Made by a program: the position numbers and the translations under genes. This document shows, piece after piece, positions 1 to 6,205 of a DNA stretch of 8,887 nucleotides. The notes under the pieces were generated by a model, which made no database searches, was not told where the DNA came from, and worked only from the letters and a program-made list of their open reading frames with translations. Every line of letters starts with the position of its first letter. Within the stretch, counting starts at the first letter, position 1. This DNA comes from an uncultured Collinsella sp. (GTDB taxonomy: Bacteria; Actinomycetota; Coriobacteriia; Coriobacteriales; Coriobacteriaceae): the NCBI GenBank assembly GCA_902491055.1, contig CABUGI010000077.1, forward strand, positions 1 through 8,887, read 5' to 3'.

Positions 1-56
1 ACCGCGTGTGCTACGACATTACGTCCAAGCCGCCCGCGACCATCGAGTGGGAGTAA
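1..56 (+). CDS. guaA: GMP synthase (glutamine-hydrolysing), C-terminal end only
   Basis: Partial gene cut by the left window edge. The frame starting at base 3 reads RVCYDITSKPPATIEWE and then TAA at 54-56. This is the highly conserved C-terminus of GuaA, whose dimerisation domain ends in YDI-x-x-KPPATIEWE in most bacteria. The enzyme aminates XMP to GMP in the last step of guanine nucleotide synthesis and acts in the cytoplasm. Only 17 residues are visible, so the glutaminase and ATP pyrophosphatase domains cannot be checked. The gene is a housekeeping anchor that marks the core-genome side of the window; a strong terminator follows 18 bases downstream. Confidence 0.9.
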   Translation, partial: RVCYDITSKPPATIEWE

Positions 57-73
57 CGATATTCGTTGATTTC

Positions 74-115
74 AAGCCTCTGACCTGCGAAAACAGGTCG
101 GGGGCTTCTTATTTT
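74..115 (+). terminator. Rho-independent terminator of guaA
   Basis: A 14-bp stem pairs 74-87 (AAGCCTCTGACCTG) with 94-107 (CAGGTCGGGGGCTT), with two G-T wobbles and a 6-base loop CGAAAA. The T-rich tract CTTATTTT follows at 108-115. Position directly after the guaA stop supports a real intrinsic terminator. Confidence 0.9.
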
Positions 116-312
116 GCAACCTCTGTGCAACCTTTGCGGTTTCGCGCCCCGTGAACAGGGGACGTAGCACTGTTCACGTCTGGGCCCATATCGGCACCGA
201 TCATTGCCCGCGCTGCTTCTGCTTGCGCTTCAGCTTCCGCTGCTCGAAGCACGTCGCCCGGGATTCCTCGCCAGAGGAGAGCTGACCGTTCCTTGCGAAA
301 CCGCGAGACCAG
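116..312. other. Intergenic stretch without a recognisable gene
   Basis: Nothing nameable is coded here. It begins with two near-tandem units, GCAACCTCTGT (116-126) and GCAACCTTTGC (127-137), and contains the inverted repeat at 150-178. On the minus strand a frame ending at TGA 201-203 has GC-rich third positions and ends in the basic stretch RKLKRKQKQRGQ. It is open only back to a stop near 360 and has no ATG, so it may be a remnant of a gene rather than a gene. Confidence 0.4.
150..178. repeat. 9-bp inverted repeat, REP-like hairpin
   Basis: CGTGAACAG (150-158) is perfectly complementary to CTGTTCACG (170-178), around an 11-base spacer GGGACGTAGCA. There is no T-run, so it is not a classical terminator. 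It could be an interspersed palindromic element or a protein site. Whether it occurs elsewhere in the genome cannot be told from this window. Confidence 0.5.
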
Positions 313-480
313 CTATATCCGCTTGTTGCGGGCTTGCTTGAGCCAGTTCCTCTTGAAAGAGCCTATACCTCCGAAGAACTTGTTGTACGTCTCACCGTTC
401 TCCTTGGCCTCGCACTTGACCAAGGCAAGTTCGATGGTGCAGAGGTAATCCGCCACTTGCTCGAGGCGGTAGTCGGTCAT
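313..480 (-). CDS. Small hypothetical protein (55 aa), uncertain
   Basis: I do not recognise this protein. From an ATG at 480-478 the frame gives a 55-residue product rich in aromatic and basic residues (middle part YNKFFGGIGSFKRNWLKQAR) that ends at TAG 315-313. Third codon positions are mostly G or C, as in the real genes of this window, and the amino-acid composition looks natural. No good ribosome binding site precedes the ATG, and the frame stays open well upstream, so the true start may differ or this may be the 3' remnant of a longer broken gene. It lies next to another gene fragment in a decayed intergenic zone. The chance that it is spurious is substantial. Confidence 0.3.
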   Translation of the reverse strand: MTDYRLEQVADYLCTIELALVKCEAKENGETYNKFFGGIGSFKRNWLKQARNKRI

Positions 481-664
481 CGAGGTCTTGCGGCGTCGGA
501 CGACCCCTTTTGAGAGGACCTTGCCCACCGAGCCGTCTCGCCCACGGAACAGAAGGAGCGCATCCTCGCGACCTTCGGCGACCTGTGCTGCGAGATGGAG
601 GGCTGCACCATCGCGCAGGGCCCTTTCCAAAGCGAAGTGTCGAGCCGAAGTGTTGAGCGTCGGC
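481..664 (+). pseudogene. Remnant of an MTA/SAH nucleosidase-like gene
   Basis: The plus frame through 544-626 reads TEQKERILATFGDLCCEMEG and continues with CTIAQ. The CEMEG/EMEG box preceded by a helix ending in FG-x-x is characteristic of 5'-methylthioadenosine/S-adenosylhomocysteine nucleosidases of the PNP/UDP phosphorylase family, where this Glu contacts the ribose of the substrate. Slightly upstream in the same frame, RGLAASDDPF (481-510) resembles the (A)SGD-x-F strand that comes before this helix in the family, but a TGA at 511-513 interrupts. After CTIAQ the similarity stops and the frame ends at TGA near 662. There is no start, no N-terminal domain and no plausible C-terminal helix, so this is a decayed fragment. 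The family call rests on motif recognition only. Confidence 0.5.
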
Positions 665-768
665 CCTGAATGTTCAATGGCCGTTGTTTTCTGCCCCTCA
701 AGTGGTGAACTTCTCCTCGGGGCTGTTGATTCCCCCCACGCGCCCCCTTCCGTTCTCTGTGTTCCCCT
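665..768. other. Upstream region of the regulator gene
   Basis: No gene or clear structure is seen here. The stretch is pyrimidine-rich on the plus strand from 731 to 768 and leads into the candidate -10 box of the downstream regulator gene. Confidence 0.4.
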
Positions 769-790
769 TATACTCCTTGTACAAGGAGGT
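769..790 (+). promoter_or_regulatory. Candidate -10 box plus palindrome overlapping the Shine-Dalgarno site
   Basis: TATACT at 769-774 is a good -10 hexamer, but no convincing -35 is placed 16-18 bases upstream (TTCCGT at 748-753 is 15 bases away). It runs into a perfect 16-bp palindrome CTCCTTGTACAAGGAG (773-788). The right arm of the palindrome is itself most of the AAGGAGGT ribosome binding site (783-790), eight bases before the ATG at 799. The palindrome could be an operator at the transcription start or, in RNA, a 6-bp hairpin with a GTAC loop that masks the ribosome binding site. Both roles are inference. Confidence 0.45.
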
Positions 791-798
791 AAGAAGTC

Positions 799-3540
799 AT
801 GGACAAGACCGCACAGGACAGCTTGGCAAAGAAACCTGTCGACATGAGGGACAGGATTCTCGAGCATCTCGAGGCCCTCACCTCTGCCGTCTCGCTCGAC
901 GACCTTGCCCGTCTGTCCACCTCCGACATCGCCGAGACGCTCATCATCTCCAGGAGCCTGGCGAGCCAGTACCTCAACGACCTTGTTCGCGCCGGCCTTG
1001 TGGTTAAGGTGGCGGGCAGGCCTGTCCGTTATTTTCATCGCCGCGCGTTCCAGAAGCGTTTTCAGGTAAAGCTCTCTGCAAGCGAGTACGCCTCGCTCGC
1101 CGACCTCATCCAGGCGACGGGAATCGCCGATCACCGCGACTTCGCGCGTGCCGTGGGCTTCGACCTGAGCCTCAGCTCCGTTGTCGAGCAGTGCAAGGCT
1201 GCGGTTCAGTACCCTCCGTTCGGCCTACCCATCCTCTTGAGCGGCGGCGTGGGTGTCGGCAAGTCTTTCCTTTCTCGCCTTGTGTACGAGTACGGCAAGA
1301 ACCAGGGCTTGCTGTCCCGCGACTCCTCCTATGTGCGCATCGACTGCGCCGGGGTCCCGGACGCCGCCTCGTTCAACGGGCTTCTTGACGAGTCGATCGC
1401 GAAATCGCGCGGGGGTGTGGTTTTTGTCAACGGCATCGAGGCACTCTCTCCCTCTGCGATGGAGCACTGCCTTGCGACGGCCCTCGGGCTCGATGCCTCC
1501 CAGGATGCGCCGCGCGCTCGCCTCGTTCTTTCGACGACGCTTTCCGCCGATGACCTGAAGGTTTCCTCGGCCTACAGCAAAATGCCCATCTGTGCCCGCG
1601 TCCCCTCACTCAAGGAGCGGACCCCCGAGGAGCGCGAGGATCTCATCTTGAGCTTCCTGCGCAGCGAGGGGTGCCGAATCGGTTCTGATGTGAAGATCAG
1701 CCGCGGCGCATACCGTTGCCTCGTGAACGCGGACTTTTCCGATAACATCGCCGGCTTGCGCGCCTGCGTGACGAACTGCTGCGCCAAAGCGTTCCTCAAT
1801 CGCGAGGGCGACTACGTCGTCGTTCGCCCGTATCTTCTTCCCAGCGGGCTCCTCTCCTCCGCGCAGATCGATCAACAGCCCGACGATGGCGTTCTGATCG
1901 ACGCGTCCCTGGATGCCGCCGAGAGCACAGGGCCGGTCGAGCAGGCGCTCGATGCCCTGCGCTCTCTCGATGAGCGATTCTGCGCCGGGGAGCTCTCTGT
2001 CTCCGAGCTCGTCTCGCAAGCTGTCTCCGCTGTGCGCGGCGTTGAGGATCACTTGATCTTCGGCCGCGGCGTTACCTCCTCGAGGTCGCGCGCCTTCGAG
2101 CGCATCGTGGGCGCGGTCCTTGCCGACGCAGGCTCTTCTTATGGCATCGAGCTTTCGAGGAAGGTCGCTTTTCTGCTGGCCCAGGAGATTTGCCTGCAGT
2201 TGTGGCCGGGCATCGGCCTGGCTAAGCGAAAGTCTGCCTGTGCGGAGCAAATCTCCCATCTCCTCGGTGCCGTGACCTCCGAATTACCGTTTGCCTCGAG
2301 CGTTTCCGATCAGGTCGCCACAGACGTGGAAGGGGCGCTGGGAATCTCGCTCGATCACTTCACGAAGACGCTTCTGACGCTGTGCGTCGCATCGGAGTCT
2401 CGCGACGCGAAGGCCCTTCGAACGCTCTGCGTCATCTTGTCCCACGGCTACTCAACGGCGACGAGCATCGCCGACGCGGCGAACCGTATGCTCGGCATGC
2501 ATGTGTACGAGGCGGTCGACATGCCCTACGACCAGCAGCTGAAGGACATCGTCGGTCCGCTCCAGCGCCTCGTCGACCGCCATTCCTACTGCACCGGGGT
2601 TGTGTTCCTCGTCGATATGGGCTCCTTGGAGGAGGCCTATAAGGCCCTCGAGAACGTTACCGACTCCACTATCGGCGTGGTGAACAACGTCTCTACCGGT
2701 CTTGCGCTCGAGATCGGGGTCGGGCTGCTCGGCGGCAAGTCCATCGCCGAGGTTCTTGGCGATGCGACCGCCGCGTGCGTGACGCACTGCAAGGTGATCG
2801 AGCGCATCAACCGTGAGGACGCCATCGTCTTCTGCTCCGAGTCCGGGGTCGACGCCGCGGAGAGGATACGCCAGCTCGTCTCGCAGAGCCTCCCGCGCAC
2901 CATAGGCGCGCGCCTGCTCACGAGGCCCTTCAAGCAGCTTGTCGCGAACGGGTCGAACGACGCCGTTTTCTCCGAGCACCGCGTCTGCGCCGTCATCGGC
3001 ACGGGAGACCCCGGGGTCGCCTCCATCCCCTTCGTCGCCCTCGAGGACATCATGTCGACGGCGTCCGCCTCTAAGGTCGATGCCGTGTTCGGCAGGTGGC
3101 TTGACGCTTCCGAGCTCTCTTCTTTCCACGAGAAGCTGCTCTCGAACATGACGCTGCAGAACGTCATCCGCTCCATCACCATCCTCGACCCGGAGCGGCT
3201 ATTCCACGAGATCGAGAGCGCCGTGCACGAGCTTCAGCGCAGGACAGGCGAGAAGATCGGCAGCAACGCCATCATTGGGCTCTACGTCCACCTCTGCTGT
3301 CTCGTCGAGCGCCTTGTTACCAGAAACCCCATTGAGACCTACGTTGGCCAGGACCGCTTCGAGGAGGAGCGTGCCGATTTCATCGAGTCCTTCAGGCAGA
3401 GCTTCTCGAGTATCTCGACGCGCTATCGCGTAGAGGTTCCCGTAAGCGAGATCGCATATGTCTTCGACTACATAAGCGTGAGCGCCGCCCCGGCGCGAGA
3501 AGAGCGCCTCGGCTCCTCGGACCTCCTGCTCGACGAGTGA
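799..3540 (+). CDS. LevR/ManR-type PTS regulator with degenerate AAA+ domain
   Basis: A 913-residue transcription regulator with the multi-domain layout of Bacillus LevR. In order: a winged-helix DNA-binding region (about 15-80), an AAA+ domain (about 125-345), PRD1 (about 380-500), a mannose-type EIIA domain (about 540-665), an EIIB-like segment (about 670-750) and PRD2 (about 775-895). Walker A is GGVGVGKS at 149-156 and a sensor II-like stretch FSDNIAGL lies at 313-320. Residues likely to carry phosphate are conserved: His549 in ILSHG of EIIA, Cys679 in the EIIB-like part and His831 in YVHLCCLVERL of PRD2. The His549-His831 spacing (282) nearly equals that between LevR His585 and His869. 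Two things are odd. No GAFTGA sigma-54 contact loop is present between 181 and 205, and the Walker B region reads VVFVNGIEAL, with N211 and G212 where Asp-Glu is expected. The start is well fixed by AAGGAGGT at 783-790. It probably controls the PTS operon downstream, modulated by HPr and EII phosphorylation. Confidence 0.9.
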   Translation: MDKTAQDSLAKKPVDMRDRILEHLEALTSAVSLDDLARLSTSDIAETLIISRSLASQYLNDLVRAGLVVKVAGRPVRYFHRRAFQKRFQVKLSASEYASLADLIQATGIADHRDFARAVGFDLSLSSVVEQCKAAVQYPPFGLPILLSGGVGVGKSFLSRLVYEYGKNQGLLSRDSSYVRIDCAGVPDAASFNGLLDESIAKSRGGVVFVNGIEALSPSAMEHCLATALGLDASQDAPRARLVLSTTLSADDLKVSSAYSKMPICARVPSLKERTPEEREDLILSFLRSEGCRIGSDVKISRGAYRCLVNADFSDNIAGLRACVTNCCAKAFLNREGDYVVVRPYLLPSGLLSSAQIDQQPDDGVLIDASLDAAESTGPVEQALDALRSLDERFCAGELSVSELVSQAVSAVRGVEDHLIFGRGVTSSRSRAFERIVGAVLADAGSSYGIELSRKVAFLLAQEICLQLWPGIGLAKRKSACAEQISHLLGAVTSELPFASSVSDQVATDVEGALGISLDHFTKTLLTLCVASESRDAKALRTLCVILSHGYSTATSIADAANRMLGMHVYEAVDMPYDQQLKDIVGPLQRLVDRHSYCTGVVFLVDMGSLEEAYKALENVTDSTIGVVNNVSTGLALEIGVGLLGGKSIAEVLGDATAACVTHCKVIERINREDAIVFCSESGVDAAERIRQLVSQSLPRTIGARLLTRPFKQLVANGSNDAVFSEHRVCAVIGTGDPGVASIPFVALEDIMSTASASKVDAVFGRWLDASELSSFHEKLLSNMTLQNVIRSITILDPERLFHEIESAVHELQRRTGEKIGSNAIIGLYVHLCCLVERLVTRNPIETYVGQDRFEEERADFIESFRQSFSSISTRYRVEVPVSEIAYVFDYISVSAAPAREERLGSSDLLLDE

Positions 3541-3663
3541 CCTTCCCCGCGCCGCCGCAAGCTGACTGCGCGTCCTCAATAATCCGATAACCCCTTGCCC
3601 GGCGCGAATCCGGATAGCGCCGAGGCAGTACCGAACGTAAAACTTCATTTGATAGGAGCAAAC
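3541..3663 (+). promoter_or_regulatory. Intergenic region, likely operon promoter zone
   Basis: The 123-base gap between regulator and PTS genes is the largest inside the cluster and probably holds the operon promoter. A weak candidate is CTGACT (3562-3567), 18 bases, GATAAC (3586-3591). A near-direct repeat AATCCGATA (3581-3589) / AATCCGGATA (3607-3616) and a short inverted repeat GGCGC (3601-3605) / GCGCC (3617-3621) could be regulator sites. No TGGCAC-N5-TTGC sigma-54 promoter was found. AGGAG at 3654-3658 serves the next gene. Confidence 0.25.
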
Positions 3664-4137
3664 ATGAGTGTTGTTATGGCACGAATCGACAATCGCCTGC
3701 TTCACGGCATCATCGTGACGCAGTGGGCCCCGGTGTCGGGCGCGACCCGAGTCATGGTCATCGACGACAAGGTCGCCGGCGACGAGGTCCTGAAGTCCAC
3801 TATGAGGATGGCGCGCCCCGCGGGCATGGCCGTCTCGATCATCTCCGAGCAGACCGCGCTCAAGAACTTCGCGGCGGGCAAGTACGACCGCGAGAAGGTC
3901 TTTGTCATCGCCAAGGAGCCCGAGACGATCCTTCACCTGGTCGAGTCGGGCATCGAGCTCCCGTCGCTGATCGTCGGCGGCTCGCTCGTCAAGGAGGGCG
4001 GCGTCCAGCTCACCCAGCGCGCCTATGCCTCCGCCGAGAACGTCCAGAGCTACAAGGCGCTCATCGCCCGCGGCGTCAAGGTGACGGCACAGTTCGTGCC
4101 CGCCGACAAGCCCGTCTCCGTCGCCGACCTCATCTAA
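3664..4137 (+). CDS. PTS mannose/fructose/sorbose family EIIB component
   Basis: A 157-residue cytoplasmic phosphocarrier that takes phosphate from EIIA and passes it to the sugar as it is transported by EIIC/EIID. The N-terminus ARIDNRLLHGIIVTQW contains the phosphorylation site His14 in the family signature R-[IV]-D-x-RL-[IL]-HG. The remainder matches the EIIB fold in length, with VMVIDD at about 30-35 and LIVGGSL after the middle. The ATG at 3664 is preferred over an upstream in-frame TTG at 3595 because AGGAG (3654-3658) lies five bases before it and the family starts a few residues before the RIDxRL motif. The EIIC ribosome binding site overlaps the stop codon, so the genes are probably translationally coupled. 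The sugar cannot be read from this subunit. Confidence 0.93.
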   Translation: MSVVMARIDNRLLHGIIVTQWAPVSGATRVMVIDDKVAGDEVLKSTMRMARPAGMAVSIISEQTALKNFAAGKYDREKVFVIAKEPETILHLVESGIELPSLIVGGSLVKEGGVQLTQRAYASAENVQSYKALIARGVKVTAQFVPADKPVSVADLI

Positions 4138-4146
4138 GGAGGGATC

Positions 4147-4932
4147 ATGGTCAACTTCACTATCCTGCAGGTCGTCCTTTTGACCCTGCTGGCCTTCATC
4201 AAACACGTGGACTACTACGGCATCCCGATGATCTTCGTCAACTATGCCGTCTTCTGGGGCCTTATCACCGGCGTCGTCATGGGCGACTGGCAGACCGGCC
4301 TCGTCATCGGCGGCACCATCCAGCTCATGCAGCTCGGCGTCGCGGGCTTCGGCGGCTCGTCGATTCCCGACTACGGCACGATGGCCATCATCGCCACCGC
4401 CTACGGCGTGACCCTGGGCGCGGACACGGGCCTCGCCATCGGCCTGCCGGTCGGCATGCTCGGCATCCAGCTCGACGTCATCGTCAAGATCCTCAACGGC
4501 TTCGTCGTCGAGAAGTCCCAGAAGTTCTGCAACGAGGGTAAGTTCAATCAGATGAACGCCATCCTGTGGGTCTGCCCCGCGCTCTTCGGCCTGTGCGCCG
4601 CCCTGCCCGTCTTTGTCTCCGTGACGCTCGGCCAGCCCGCCGTCAACTGGCTCCTCGAGGTCATGCCTCAGTGGTTCCTCTCCGGCCTCACCCTCGCCGG
4701 CAAGATGCTCCCGGCCATCGGTATCGCCATGCTGCTCCGCTACATGCCCACCGGCAAGTACTTCCAGTACCTGCTCGTCGGCTTCTTCCTCTCGGCCTTC
4801 CTGAACGTGCCCATCATCGGCGCCGCCATCGTCGGCGTTGCCCTCGCGATCGCGTTCTACCAGCGTGCCGAGAGGGACACCGAGCTCGCCGCCCACGCTT
4901 CCGCAGACGCCTTCATCGGAGAGGATGAGTAA
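4147..4932 (+). CDS. PTS mannose/fructose/sorbose family EIIC component
   Basis: A 261-residue integral membrane subunit (EII-Sor/ManY type) that forms the sugar channel with EIID. Hydrophobic segments lie near 5-19, 25-45, 50-65, 75-105, 137-160, 176-197 and 205-237. The family signature GDWQTGLVIGGTIQLMQLG is at 46-64, followed by GSSIPDYG at 70-77. The C-terminal tail (238-261) is charged and probably cytoplasmic. AAGGAGGG at 4136-4143 overlaps the EIIB stop and fixes the ATG. Length and features are normal for the family and it looks intact. Confidence 0.94.
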   Translation: MVNFTILQVVLLTLLAFIKHVDYYGIPMIFVNYAVFWGLITGVVMGDWQTGLVIGGTIQLMQLGVAGFGGSSIPDYGTMAIIATAYGVTLGADTGLAIGLPVGMLGIQLDVIVKILNGFVVEKSQKFCNEGKFNQMNAILWVCPALFGLCAALPVFVSVTLGQPAVNWLLEVMPQWFLSGLTLAGKMLPAIGIAMLLRYMPTGKYFQYLLVGFFLSAFLNVPIIGAAIVGVALAIAFYQRAERDTELAAHASADAFIGEDE

Positions 4933-4934
4933 CC

Positions 4935-5768
4935 ATGGAAAACGAGAACATCACCGCCGTCGCCGAGGGCAAGCCCTCCGGCTACAAGGTCACCAAGAAG
5001 GATCTGCGCAACGCGAACTGGCGCTGGCTCATGAGCGTGTGCACCTTCAACTACCAGACCCAGCAGGGCGCCTCGGTCGCCTACGCCCTCTCGCCGGTCC
5101 TGAGGAAGATCTACACGAACGACGAGGACTATAAGCAAGCGCTCAACAACCACTTCCGCTACTACAATACCCAGCCTTGGCTCGCCGCCATCATCCTTGG
5201 CGCCTGCGTGGCCATGGAGGAACGCGACGGCCTAGCGGCGGCGGACGCCGTCCAAGACCTGAAGATCGGCACCATGGGACCGCTCGCCGGCGTCGGCGAC
5301 TCCCTGCTCATGACCATGATCCCGACCATCATGGGCTCCATCGCCGCCTACATGGCCATCGAGGGCAACCCCGTGGGAGCCGGCATCTGGTTCGCGCTCA
5401 TCCTGGCCATCTTCTGGGTCCGCATGCACGCCCTCGAGTTCGGCTACAAGCAGGGCGTGAAGCTCGTCACCGACTTCAGCGAGAAGCTTCCCAACCTCAC
5501 TGCCGCCGCCTCCGTGCTCGGCCTCACCGTGGTCGGCTGCCTCATCGCCTCGGTCATCGGCGTCACCTGCCCGATTAGCTTCAGCTTCGGCGACGTCTCG
5601 ATGGAGATTCAGCCGCTGCTCGACAAGATCCTGCCTGCCATGATCCCCGCCGCCATCACGGGAAGCGCGTATTACCTTCTTACCAAGAAGAACGCGAGCA
5701 TGACGGCCCTCATCCTCGTGGTGATCGTCCTCGCGATGGTCGCCTCCGCCGCTGGCATCCTCGCCTAG
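4935..5768 (+). CDS. PTS mannose/fructose/sorbose family EIID component
   Basis: A 277-residue membrane subunit of ManZ type, which pairs with EIIC. The soluble N-terminal part carries the family motifs FNYQTQQGASVAYALSP (38-54) and NNHFRYYNTQPW (71-82). The best signature is GTMGPLAGVGDSL at 112-124. Hydrophobic segments follow at about 126-142, 148-162, 192-212, 230-248 and 257-277. The start lies two bases after the EIIC stop, with GGAGAGG (4918-4924) inside the end of EIIC, so coupling is likely. It is intact and of usual length for a minimal ManZ. Confidence 0.94.
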   Translation: MENENITAVAEGKPSGYKVTKKDLRNANWRWLMSVCTFNYQTQQGASVAYALSPVLRKIYTNDEDYKQALNNHFRYYNTQPWLAAIILGACVAMEERDGLAAADAVQDLKIGTMGPLAGVGDSLLMTMIPTIMGSIAAYMAIEGNPVGAGIWFALILAIFWVRMHALEFGYKQGVKLVTDFSEKLPNLTAAASVLGLTVVGCLIASVIGVTCPISFSFGDVSMEIQPLLDKILPAMIPAAITGSAYYLLTKKNASMTALILVVIVLAMVASAAGILA

Positions 5769-5794
5769 CTTCGACCCAAGAGATTGGTGAATCA

Positions 5795-6193
5795 ATGAGA
5801 AAGATAGTTGTGGCGAGTCATTCCCTTCTCGCCCAGGGCTTCAAGGACACCCTCGAGTTCCTTACGGGTAAGAGCGACGCCGTCAACGCCGTGTGCGCCT
5901 ACGTGAACGACAACGGCGAGGGGCTCGACGCGGCGGTCGAGGCGGCGCTTTCGGGCACTGACGAGGTCGTCGTCCTCACCGACGCGCTCGGCGGCAGCGT
6001 GAACCAGCGCTTCTCCCGCTTCGCCTCCGACCGGATCCACGTGATCGCGGGTGTCAACCTCCCGCTCGCCATGACGGTCGCGCTCGCGCGCCCCGACGAG
6101 AAACTCGACTTCGACGCCCTCGTCGACGAGGCGCGCCAGCAGATCGTCTACGTGAACGGTGCCAGTTCCGCCGAGTGCGAAGACGACGAATAG
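5795..6193 (+). CDS. PTS mannose/fructose/sorbose family EIIA component
   Basis: A 132-residue soluble phosphocarrier that receives phosphate from HPr and passes it to EIIB. The active-site His9 lies in VASHSLLAQGF, where most family members have SHG, so the Gly after the His is replaced by Ser10. Other marks of the fold are VVVLTDALGGSVNQRF (58-73) and the GVNLPLA loop (86-92). It follows EIID by 26 bases, with only a weak ribosome binding site (GAGATTGGTGA), so it may be made at a lower level than its neighbours. With EIIB, C and D it completes a full EII complex in the order B-C-D-A. Here A and B are separate proteins rather than an AB fusion. Confidence 0.92.
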   Translation: MRKIVVASHSLLAQGFKDTLEFLTGKSDAVNAVCAYVNDNGEGLDAAVEAALSGTDEVVVLTDALGGSVNQRFSRFASDRIHVIAGVNLPLAMTVALARPDEKLDFDALVDEARQQIVYVNGASSAECEDDE

Positions 6194-6205
6194 AGGAGGT
6201 CGACG

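Noticed and set aside
481..1134. Upstream part of the 273-codon minus frame that runs into the regulator gene
   Set aside because: It overlaps the start of a well-supported gene with a strong ribosome binding site. Only the last 55 codons, outside that gene, look natural and are kept as an uncertain feature.
3595..3663. N-terminal extension of EIIB from a TTG codon
   Set aside because: It adds 23 residues with no family similarity before the normal EIIB start, and the ribosome binding site sits before the ATG at 3664.
3541..3663. Sigma-54 promoter upstream of the PTS genes
   Set aside because: No TGGCAC-N5-TTGC-like pair with conserved GG and GC at the right spacing was found.
3199..4896. 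Long minus-strand open frame of 565 codons opposite the regulator end and EIIB/EIIC
   Set aside because: It is the in-register shadow of high-GC genes on the plus strand; the product is Asp/Glu/Gly/Arg-rich low complexity without any fold motif, and the plus strand codes clear PTS proteins.
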